From the NCBI GenBank assembly GCA_016872015.1, contig VHBK01000002.1, positions 1 through 64,000 of the forward strand: DNA of 64,000 nt, given 5' to 3'. The DNA comes from Nitrososphaerota archaeon (GTDB lineage: Archaea; Thermoproteota; Nitrososphaeria; Nitrososphaerales; Nitrosopumilaceae). The notes beneath the pieces were generated by a model that saw only the letters and a list, made by a program, of their open reading frames with translations, searched no databases and was not told the origin of the DNA. Each line of letters opens with the position of its first letter. Position 1 is the first letter of the stretch. The position numbers and the translations under genes were made by a program. Of the stretch, positions 19,517 through 28,196 are shown one piece after another.

Positions 19517-20455
19517 GTGCCAGAATTCATTGCACGACACAGAGTCGTAGAGACAGGCCTAGATAGAATAATTGATACTGTGAATAATGAAATCGACGAG
19601 TTTGGCGTCAGCACAATAGAGATGTTCTATGACCACAAAACAGAAGAAATGTGTTGCATTTTAGATGCTCCAAGCCAAGAGGCAATCAAAAATCATTACA
19701 CCAATGCAGGACTAGTCTGCGGATACATTGCACCAATTGAGAGAATCGACACCAAAATTGGTGAAAAGTCAGAAAGACTGCGAGCAATAGGCGAGCTAGC
19801 TGCAAGACTTGCACATGATCTGAGAAATCCACTATCAGTAATCAAAAACACCGTGGAAATCATGGAGTCAAAACCTGTCTTGCACATTGAAGAGAAAATC
19901 ATCTATCATGGAAGGCTAAAGCGCGCAATAGACAGAATCTCACATCAACTAGAAGACGTTCTGGATTTTGTCAGGCCTACCAATATGAAGTTCCAAAAAC
20001 ATTTACTAAACGATGTTCTGAATTCGGCGCCCGAAAAAATTGTTAGGCCAGATGGAATTGAGATAATTTTGCCCACAAAATTCGTCTATTGTATTTGTGA
20101 TCAAACCAAAATAGAAATCGTCTTGGTAAATCTGATTGTGAATTCAATTCAGGCAATGTCGGGCGCAGGCAAAGTCACAGTCACGTTACATGATACTCCA
20201 AACGATGTCACTATGCAAGTATCTGATACAGGTTCTGGCATTCCAGAAAATATCTTACCAAAAATCTTTGAGCCGTTATTTACCACAAAACAGACAGGAA
20301 CAGGACTAGGCCTTGCCAGCTGTAAAAAAATCATAGAGCAACACGGCGGTCTAATTTCTGCCACCAGCAAGGAAAATCATGGAACCACGTTTACGATGAT
20401 TTTGCCAAAACAATTCACTAGTAAAAAAATAGAAAAATTAGTTGCTTCCAATTAG
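19517..20455 (+). CDS. Soluble sensor histidine kinase
   Basis: AIGELAARLAHDLRNPLSVIKNTVEIM; LIVNSIQAM; DTGSGIPENILPKIFEPLFTTKQTGTGLGLASCKKIIEQHGG. GTG start. Confidence 0.9.
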   Translation: MPEFIARHRVVETGLDRIIDTVNNEIDEFGVSTIEMFYDHKTEEMCCILDAPSQEAIKNHYTNAGLVCGYIAPIERIDTKIGEKSERLRAIGELAARLAHDLRNPLSVIKNTVEIMESKPVLHIEEKIIYHGRLKRAIDRISHQLEDVLDFVRPTNMKFQKHLLNDVLNSAPEKIVRPDGIEIILPTKFVYCICDQTKIEIVLVNLIVNSIQAMSGAGKVTVTLHDTPNDVTMQVSDTGSGIPENILPKIFEPLFTTKQTGTGLGLASCKKIIEQHGGLISATSKENHGTTFTMILPKQFTSKKIEKLVASN

Positions 20456-21214
20456 GAAGACAACGCTTGCGGATGCTGTTACTTGTTGGTCAGACGAGAA
20501 GATTGGGGTTGCAGATTTTGCTTCGGCAAAGTCCATTGCTCCATAGTATGGCATCGGTGGTGGATGGTATCCTCCATCTAAGCTGACATACTTGACTCCA
20601 ATTATTTGGTAATTCAGTGGAACAAGAGCTTTTTCTGCCTTGGATCTTGCGTTTGTGATTGCCTCTGCTAGCAGGTCATCGCTGACTTGCTGTTGCTTCT
20701 TCTCAGACAAAGAGAACCATACGCTATCTACTCGGTTTACTCCCGAATCTACTGCGGCGTCAATTATCTCAGAGACCAAGTCCAGTTTTGGGGTCTTGAC
20801 TTGGATGATGTTTGATACGCTATAGCCGGTGAGTTTTTGCTTGTAGATGCCAGTTTCTTTTTCTTGATATGACTCGTAAACTGGGTAAATTGAGAACTGG
20901 GATGTGGTGATTTCGTCATCGTTTATTCCAGCTGCTTTGATTGCCTCAATTACCTTGTTCATCTGATCACTGTTTTCATCCAGTGCTTCTTTGGCAGTTG
21001 GCTTTTGTACCTCTACTCCAAAGCGGATGTTGAGTCTGTCTGGTTCAACAAAGGTGTTTGCTTGTCCTGTCACGGAGATTGTTTTTTCCCGTGAAGGAAA
21101 CGGAGTTGGCTCGGTTTGTGCCTGTGCATTGATTCCACTTGGGATTGCGCCGAGCGAGAATCCTAATGCAAGAACAACTCCTATCGCGGCTGCGACTGTG
21201 ATTGCTTTGTTCAT
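20438..21214 (-). CDS. SIMPL (DUF541) domain secreted protein
   Basis: Signal peptide; KTISVTGQANTFVEPDRLNIRFGVEVQKPTAKEALDEN; DEITTSQFSIYPVY. Confidence 0.88.
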   Translation of the reverse strand: MNKAITVAAAIGVVLALGFSLGAIPSGINAQAQTEPTPFPSREKTISVTGQANTFVEPDRLNIRFGVEVQKPTAKEALDENSDQMNKVIEAIKAAGINDDEITTSQFSIYPVYESYQEKETGIYKQKLTGYSVSNIIQVKTPKLDLVSEIIDAAVDSGVNRVDSVWFSLSEKKQQQVSDDLLAEAITNARSKAEKALVPLNYQIIGVKYVSLDGGYHPPPMPYYGAMDFAEAKSATPIFSSDQQVTASASVVFLIGSN

Positions 21215-21306
21215 GGAGTATAGTAGGACGGTTTGCTTATTACCTTTGATTAAAATAGAATTGAATCGAAAATTTTAATATCTATTTGAGCAAGCGTCAT
21301 TGAATC

Positions 21307-22173
21307 ATGGGCGACTCGGAAGATCCAATGGGAATTAACGACAAAATAGAGATTCTATCTACTGATGATGATCGTATCAAGGCAGTAGGGGAAATACTCA
21401 GCTCCGACTCGTCACGTGCTATTCTAAAATTATTGTTCAACGAAGAAATGACTGCAAACCAGATTGCGCAAAAAACAGAGATTTCCCTCCCACTTGTGAT
21501 GTATCATCTCAAAAAAATGCAGGACGTAAATGTAGTCAAAATATCGCAGACTGGGAAAAACACAAAATCGCACGACATGAAATACTATACAGTAGATAAA
21601 TTCGCCATAGTTATTCTGCCGTCTGGCATGACAGAAAAGGCAAAAACATCAAAATCTCTATTCAACTCGTTTAATCGAATATACCGATTTGCAACAATCG
21701 GAGGGGTATCTCTTGCAGCCTTGTTTTCATCGCAGTTTATCCAGCAAAACAATCGAATTGCAATTAGCAACGCACGTGCAAATTCTGGCAATTTAGCAAT
21801 GGATGCACCAGAATCTGCATTTACCGCATCCAGCCCTGAAATGGCAATGAAGGCAACCCCAGTACAAGAGCAGGCAGAGCCGACTAGCACAGAATCTATT
21901 GAGAGTGTTGAATCCGTACCCGCGCAGGACACAGCTGACGAGTACAGTGCAAACCTTGCACAGGAGGCAGCTCCAGCCCCAGAACCGCCGGCAATGCCGA
22001 TGGATGGAGATACCTTTTCTTACATGACTCCAGATGCTCCAATTCTTGGCGAGCCGATATCTGACATGTACCTATCAATAATAATTGCCCTGTCTGTTGG
22101 AATAATCGGCCTCATAATAGAGAGAATCCTCTCATCTAGGCGAAAAAAGACTAGAAATTACCAGGCCCAATAG
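21307..22173 (+). CDS. Membrane-anchored winged-helix (ArsR-like) regulator
   Basis: ILSSDSSRAILKLLFNEEMTANQIAQKTEISLPLVMYHLKKM wHTH; low-complexity Ala/Pro/Glu linker; C-terminal TM SIIIALSVGIIGLIIERI. Confidence 0.8.
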   Translation: MGDSEDPMGINDKIEILSTDDDRIKAVGEILSSDSSRAILKLLFNEEMTANQIAQKTEISLPLVMYHLKKMQDVNVVKISQTGKNTKSHDMKYYTVDKFAIVILPSGMTEKAKTSKSLFNSFNRIYRFATIGGVSLAALFSSQFIQQNNRIAISNARANSGNLAMDAPESAFTASSPEMAMKATPVQEQAEPTSTESIESVESVPAQDTADEYSANLAQEAAPAPEPPAMPMDGDTFSYMTPDAPILGEPISDMYLSIIIALSVGIIGLIIERILSSRRKKTRNYQAQ

Positions 22174-22180
22174 TATTATC

Positions 22181-22399
22181 ATGGTCTTATCTGACAGAGA
22201 AAAGCTTCTAGTTGTAATATCTAATGCAATTTCGGTTTATTCCATGTATACGAAAAACCCCGACATGATGCCAAATAATACCACCATGATTGACTTTATT
22301 CTCAAGGCAACGCCAGAAGATCTCAAAAAAGACCTGACGGTGGATTTGATTGATGAAGTCTTTACATTTGTCTCCAAGACGCAGAGCGAGCTTTCATAA
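22181..22399 (+). CDS. Hypothetical protein
   Basis: 72 aa ATG ORF directly downstream of the wHTH gene. Confidence 0.55.
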   Translation: MVLSDREKLLVVISNAISVYSMYTKNPDMMPNNTTMIDFILKATPEDLKKDLTVDLIDEVFTFVSKTQSELS

Positions 22400-22421
22400 A
22401 GGCTGAATTTATCCAAAAATT

Positions 22422-23447
22422 ATGGTCTCTGTTGCTACTTTGGGCTCGCACTGTGCTTTACAGGTTCTCAAGGGAGCAAAGGATGAGGGCCTCAAAACTA
22501 TTTTGGTATCGGAAAAAAAGCGAGAGCGACTATACAAAAGATTTGATTTTATTGATGAAATGATTCTGGTCGATTCCTTTGAAGAAGTACTGGACAAAAA
22601 ATGCACCACCATACTGGACAAAAACAATGCCGTATTGATTCCGCACGGCACACTGATTGCGCAAATGTCAACAAAACAGATAGAATCCATCAAGACTCCG
22701 TTGTTTGGCAACAAATGGATTCTGCGATGGGAATCCGACAGAAAGCTAAAGGAGCAGCTCATGATAGAATCCAAGCTTAATGTCCCACAGGCAGTATCTA
22801 GCCCAAAGAAGATCAAGCGCCTAGTAATAGCAAAAAGGCATGGCGCAGCTGGCGGCAAGGGATACTTTTTGGCAAGCTCTGAGAAAGATTACATCAAAAA
22901 GCGCAACATTCTGGTAAAACAGGGCCTAATCAAGGGCGACTCTGACCTATACATACAAGAATATGTCATGGGAGTATTGGCGTATCTGCAGTTTTTCTAT
23001 TCTCCTCTGAAAAATGAGCTGGAATTCTTTGGTGTTGACAAAAGACATGAATCAGACATTGAGGGCCTAGCAAGAATCCCATCACAACAACAATTAGGAA
23101 TGGACTACATTTCCTCGTTTAATGTCATAGGGAATAGCCCGATGGTGTTGCGAGAATCGCTACTAGATGAGGTATACCAGATGGGCGAGAGATTTGTGTC
23201 TGCATCAAGAAGGCTGGTAAAGCCAGGCATGAACGGCCCGTTCTGCATAGAGGGAGTCTATGATCAGGACGGAAAGTTCTGGAGCTTTGAATTTTCTGCA
23301 AGAATTGTTGCTGGAACCAACATCTACATGGACGGCTCGCCATACTCTACCTTGCTATATGACATCCCAATGAGCATGGGAAGGCGAATTGCCCGAGAGA
23401 TAAAGCAGGCTGCAAAAATAAAAAAATTAGATAAAATCACTACTTGA
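22422..23447 (+). CDS. purP: 5-formaminoimidazole-4-carboxamide ribonucleotide synthetase
   Basis: VATLGSHCALQVLKGAKDEGLKTILV, AKRHGAAGGKGYFLA, GPFCIEGVYDQDGKFWSFEFSARIVAGTNIYMDGSPYS. Confidence 0.93.
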   Translation: MVSVATLGSHCALQVLKGAKDEGLKTILVSEKKRERLYKRFDFIDEMILVDSFEEVLDKKCTTILDKNNAVLIPHGTLIAQMSTKQIESIKTPLFGNKWILRWESDRKLKEQLMIESKLNVPQAVSSPKKIKRLVIAKRHGAAGGKGYFLASSEKDYIKKRNILVKQGLIKGDSDLYIQEYVMGVLAYLQFFYSPLKNELEFFGVDKRHESDIEGLARIPSQQQLGMDYISSFNVIGNSPMVLRESLLDEVYQMGERFVSASRRLVKPGMNGPFCIEGVYDQDGKFWSFEFSARIVAGTNIYMDGSPYSTLLYDIPMSMGRRIAREIKQAAKIKKLDKITT

Positions 23448-23910
23448 AGACAGCCAGTCTTGACTTTGAAAAGATCAGTGCCACTGCAGACAGCACTCCC
23501 ATTATTGCCAGTACACCTAGCGGAAATTCCGGCACAACACTTGTTCCGATGATTTCGATTTCTTCTGTTGCCTCTGGGATTTGCACTGATATGGTAGGAT
23601 TGTTATCATTGTATGATATGGTGTAATCTGTTTCCAATCCATCCACTAGAACCACAAAGCTTGCATTTTCTGCCGCAAGTAATTCCGATGGGAATGATAT
23701 TGCAAATTCAGATTCACGTACGCCATCCAAGCCGACAAGTAGCGATGTTGATTCCTGGTCAACAGCTATTGCAAGCAATTCTCCATCCATGCTATAAGAG
23801 ACATCAAATGACTCTCCTTCAGCATCTATTGTCTGAACTCCTTCATCTGCAAAGGACATGGGAATTGTCGAGATTGCCGCAATTATTGCCAAAATTAGCA
23901 ATGATTTCAT
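23440..23910 (-). CDS. Secreted protein with PEF-type C-terminal sorting signal
   Basis: Signal peptide plus C-terminal VVPEFPLGVLAIMGVLSAVALIFSKSRLAVFK. Confidence 0.75.
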   Translation of the reverse strand: MKSLLILAIIAAISTIPMSFADEGVQTIDAEGESFDVSYSMDGELLAIAVDQESTSLLVGLDGVRESEFAISFPSELLAAENASFVVLVDGLETDYTISYNDNNPTISVQIPEATEEIEIIGTSVVPEFPLGVLAIMGVLSAVALIFSKSRLAVFK

Positions 23911-24043
23911 GATTTTTTGGTGTGATTTTCTGTTATAGGTTTTTTCTAATTCTATGTGATAAATCTACGGCATAAAACCTTAATTCAGAACATCAACAAA
24001 AATACACAATGTCAGATATTCCATCAATAACAAAACAATACGT

Positions 24044-24071
24044 TGCATATAATCTCTTTAGATTATATGCA
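24044..24071. repeat. Perfect 12-bp inverted repeat
   Basis: TGCATATAATCT-CTTT-AGATTATATGCA. Confidence 0.85.
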
Positions 24072-24114
24072 TATACTATCGCATCACAATAATTTTCTAA
24101 GCTGATTCATTGAA

Positions 24115-25808
24115 ATGAGCTCAAACTCTCGAGAAAAATGGGCAACTCATAGCGGTTTCATCTTTGCAGCCATAGGATCGGCAGTGGGAATTGGAAACAT
24201 CTGGAGGTTTCCATATCTTGTAGGAACAAACGGTGGGGGTGCATTTCTAATGTCATATGTCATCTTGATGGTAGTATTCGGCTTGTCGTTTATGATGCTA
24301 GAGTTTGCAGTTGGCCGCTACTACCAAAGATCCATAATTGATTGTCTTGCCAAAATCAAAAAGCGATTTAGGTGGTTTGGTGTCTTTACAGTGGTAATCA
24401 CTACTCTGGTTACAAGCTATTACGTGGTGATTTTGGGGTGAATTCTTTCCTTTCTTATCATAATTTCATTATTCCCGCAAACAAGCTTTGAAGAGTTTAC
24501 AAATTCCATGTGGCCGATTCTGTCGTTTTTTGCCATAGTTGCACTAAACTATCTCATAATTCGGCGAGGAATCGTCAAGGGAATAGAAAAGCTCAACAAA
24601 ATAGGAGTAATTGTTCTTGTGGCATTGATCATTCCGCTCACTGTATATGGATTGCTTCTTCCAAATTCGCATAAAGGTGTGGAATACTATCTGACGCCTG
24701 ACTTTGATGTTCTTGGAGATGCCAAAGTCTGGTCGTCTGCAGGGCAAATCAGCCTCGTATATCATGACAAAAATATAGTAGAATCCCCGCCAGAATTTGC
24801 AGGCTCTACATTTCACTTTATCATTAATGGTGACAAGGCAACAGTAGTATCGGCGAGCGCATCAGGCCTGGAAATAGTTCGAATGGATATTGCGCCAAGC
24901 GAGATGTGCATCCAGACAGAATCTACCTTGTGTTTTGATGGTGAGGTCACTGATGTGAAAAACCCACAAATTCACCAAGTTGGTGACCTGATATCATTTA
25001 CCATGGACTTTGCAAGCAAAAAGCAAGTCGGCATCGCAAAATCAGGGCCGATGGCTGGCATGACTGTAACGATGAACATTGACAGAATGAGCATCAAATC
25101 CCTTGAACCATATGCCATTTCAGTATCAAGGGAGGGCGGATTTGCGGCATTTGCTCCAAAGACAATGACATTTGATTCAGAAGCAGGCATGATAATTATC
25201 ACAGAAGGGGAATCAGAGACAAACGTGCCACTGGATGAAGATACCATCCAGGAAATTGATCAAATGTTTCAGAAAAGCAAGCTTCTCAGCATGGATTCAG
25301 TGGATTATCCTGCAAACGAAGGCGCTGCTGACTATTTTGCATATAGTTTAACTATAGACCAAGGAATATTTCAAAAACAATTCACCTGGACTGATGCGTC
25401 TGACGGCGCACCTGAAATTCTAAGGGAATTACAAAATACCATATGGACTGCAGGTGAAGAAAACATCCCAATGCCCGTAGACATTCCAATATATGATGAA
25501 GATACGATTACGGAAATTGCAAGAGAGTTTGTTGTATCATCACCGACATTTGCATTTGATGGAATGGAAGAAACACTGGAATTTGGCCCAATTACAATAC
25601 TGGAATCATTTCCAGAACAATATGTCCTAGAGGCGACGTTTACATCATCTCATGGCGGTTACGGAGACAGGACAGACCAAGTAGTGACACAGGTTTTGAC
25701 TCCACACACGTGGAGATAATAATCTCTGAAGGAGTTGTGATCTCCGCTGTAATTGATGGGGAATGGGACGAACTAAACAACCAGTTTGTTCTAAAGGCTC
25801 CAAACTAG
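24115..25808 (+). pseudogene. Decayed sodium:neurotransmitter-symporter family gene fused to a secreted-protein domain
   Basis: REKWATHSGFIFAAIGSAVGIGNIWRFPYLVGTNGGGAF (SNF N-terminus), in-frame TGA after YYVVILG, transporter homology ends at VWSSAGQISLV, continues as a soluble domain, then a frameshift near 25702-25709 with tail VEIIISEGVVISAVIDGEWDELNNQFVLKAPN ending 25808. Confidence 0.8.
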
Positions 25809-25878
25809 TTCCTTTTTGGAACCAAAAATCATGCTATAGTTCCAGCTTTCTTTAATCATACCATACAGCAAAGCGCCC

Positions 25879-26076
25879 ATGATGACAGCACTTGCGCTTG
25901 TATTGCTTGTAGCGGCCTCTGCATTTGTTATCTTTGAGCTGAACCAGGCTAGTGCAGAAGGAAAACTCTCGCCACTTGATGAGCCAAACTTCAAGCCAAA
26001 GATAACCAAAATAATACAAGACGGAAAAGAACTGGAAATTCTCGAGTTTAAGTCAAAGATAAAGCAGCAAGACTAG
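25879..26076 (+). CDS. Small membrane-anchored hypothetical protein
   Basis: MMTALALVLLVAASAFVIFELNQASA N-terminal TM. Confidence 0.6.
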   Translation: MMTALALVLLVAASAFVIFELNQASAEGKLSPLDEPNFKPKITKIIQDGKELEILEFKSKIKQQD

Positions 26077-28196
26077 GACAATTCCACTATTACGGCTGCC
26101 TTATCCGACGAATCCAGCTCCTCATGCACGGCATTTAGAATATGAGACACTGATGTGAGGCTGGAAAAGTCGATTAATTTGAGATTATTCAGCAGATAGA
26201 CCTGCGGCGCAATCTCGCTGTTTCGTGATTCCAGAAAATCATCAAGCTCTTCTAGTATGGATATTTTGCCGCCAAGGAATAATTTTGCATTGTTTAGTGC
26301 TAGCTTTTGGCGCCCAAATCTGTCCAGTACTAGTACTGGGTGTCTGTTTTTCTTGCTGAACAGTTTTTTCTCCGATACGTGTCCAGTAAACACAAAATAA
26401 TGATCAGTCTCAAACGACAAGTCCACTAGGTCTGTTCCAACATTCATGATTTCACTCGCACGATTTTTTGCCTCATCTAGCGTGAATACGTTTTTGGCGT
26501 TATCCGCACTATCCATTTCAACATTTCCACTAGCAGAGATTCGAAGTAGAGATTTTTCAGAGATATATTCCGAGTTTATTGTGATGGATTCTGGTACTGC
26601 GCCCCTGTCTATCATCATTTGGTGGATTTTTTTGTGCAAATCTGATATCTGCTCTGATGTCGGGTTTGTTATAGTATGTTCAATTTCTTCTTGGATCATC
26701 GATGATGCAACACCGATTGATGATATTACTTCTGCATGTTCTGCCTTTTTGTACTGGATTCCTAGCTGTTTTGCAACAAATGGCACCAATACTGATGCAC
26801 CACCTCCGCCTCCAATGATTTGCGTTTTGGTTTTGTCCATTTTGAACTCTTTTAGAATCTTGGACACTGTCTTTGTTATCTCAAATGACGCAGTTTGGAT
26901 TACCGACATTGCAACTTCAGGACCTGTGACTCCAATTTCTCTGCCTAGCAATTCCATTGCAATTTTTGCAGAGGTCTGATTAGCATAAGAATAGTCGTCC
27001 TTGTCCACTAGGCCTAGGGCGTTTGCGGCGCAAGTATTGGTAATGGCAAATGTTTCTCCTTCACATCGTATTGCAATGTATGGTTCGACATCGCTTTGCT
27101 TTGGCTTTACTTCAATAATCTTGCCTTTTTTGAGGATTTCAGGTTCGGCAAAGCACGAATAGCGCATGCCTGCAATGTGTGCGCTTCGAGGTCCCACCTT
27201 CCAGACGTGCCTGTCTTTGAGCTTTATCATAGAGCCGCCTGCCACACCCAGGATTCTCACGTCCATTGATCTAATGCATGTTGGATGGTCCTTTATGGTA
27301 ACATAACGGATTTCAGGCCTGCCGTTTTTTATGATACAAATGTTGGTGCTGGTGCCACCCACTTCGACAAAAATTCCATTTGACACTTTTAGGTATAGTA
27401 AGGCACCTGCAACACTGGCGGCAGGGCCAGACAATATTGTCAAAATAGGTTTTGTTCTAAATGTGTCCATGCTGGTCACACCACCATCTCCTTTCATTAT
27501 CATTACAGGCGCTGACACTCCTGCATCCTTTATTGCATCTTCAACAAAATTTGCCACCTCAAATGTCTTTGGTAGAACACTAGCATTGATTGCAGCAGTC
27601 AGTGTCCTGATTTCGAGGCCATATATCCCAGAGATTTCATGTGATGCAGTGGCAGGAATGTTATGCTGAATTGCGTTTTTCATTACAAACATTTCATTTG
27701 ATGGGTCGTCAACGCCGAATGCTTCTGTTGCCACTATGACCTGTGCCCCCCTTTCCTTTAGGGACGATATTGTATCAGATACTTCAGATTCTGAAATCAA
27801 GTGTGCAGTATCCAAAAATTCGTGCTCTGTCTTTAACGCTTGATCAGAGTTGAATTTTGCATCAGACAGATTTGTCCTCTTGATAATGTTGCCCTTTTCT
27901 GGAGTAACACCCATTGCTATAATTCCAACCTTGGCAGTGTCTGACTCCAATAACGCATTGATTGCTTGTGTGGTGGAATGTGCTATTAGTTCAATTTCTG
28001 AAATGTCAATTTTTGACTCGGATAATATTGTAGATAATGCAGATACAATTCCCTCTGATACTCCTTTTTGCGCCTTGTGGGTAGTAGGAACGGTTGATTT
28101 TCCTACAATTTGCCCGGTTTTGATGTCAATTGCTACTGCCTTGGTAAAGGTGCCGCCGACATCAATTCCTACTCTAATGCGCCTCAAACTCGTCAA
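26073..28196 (-). CDS. Hydantoinase/oxoprolinase family protein (HyuA-like)
   Basis: RVGIDVGGTFTKAVAID, AHSTTQAINALLE, GDGGVTSMDTFRTKPILTILSGPAASVAGA. Confidence 0.9.
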   Translation of the reverse strand: MTSLRRIRVGIDVGGTFTKAVAIDIKTGQIVGKSTVPTTHKAQKGVSEGIVSALSTILSESKIDISEIELIAHSTTQAINALLESDTAKVGIIAMGVTPEKGNIIKRTNLSDAKFNSDQALKTEHEFLDTAHLISESEVSDTISSLKERGAQVIVATEAFGVDDPSNEMFVMKNAIQHNIPATASHEISGIYGLEIRTLTAAINASVLPKTFEVANFVEDAIKDAGVSAPVMIMKGDGGVTSMDTFRTKPILTILSGPAASVAGALLYLKVSNGIFVEVGGTSTNICIIKNGRPEIRYVTIKDHPTCIRSMDVRILGVAGGSMIKLKDRHVWKVGPRSAHIAGMRYSCFAEPEILKKGKIIEVKPKQSDVEPYIAIRCEGETFAITNTCAANALGLVDKDDYSYANQTSAKIAMELLGREIGVTGPEVAMSVIQTASFEITKTVSKILKEFKMDKTKTQIIGGGGGASVLVPFVAKQLGIQYKKAEHAEVISSIGVASSMIQEEIEHTITNPTSEQISDLHKKIHQMMIDRGAVPESITINSEYISEKSLLRISASGNVEMDSADNAKNVFTLDEAKNRASEIMNVGTDLVDLSFETDHYFVFTGHVSEKKLFSKKNRHPVLVLDRFGRQKLALNNAKLFLGGKISILEELDDFLESRNSEIAPQVYLLNNLKLIDFSSLTSVSHILNAVHEELDSSDKAAVIVELS

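Noticed and set aside
24442-24444. TGA in the symporter as selenocysteine or Trp recoding
   Set aside because: Further lesions (truncated fold, terminal frameshift) fit decay better, and other genes in the window use TGA as a normal stop.
25809-25823. GTTCC-TTTTT-GGAAC hairpin as a terminator
   Set aside because: Short stem without a clear trailing U-run pattern; not distinctive in this AT-rich sequence.
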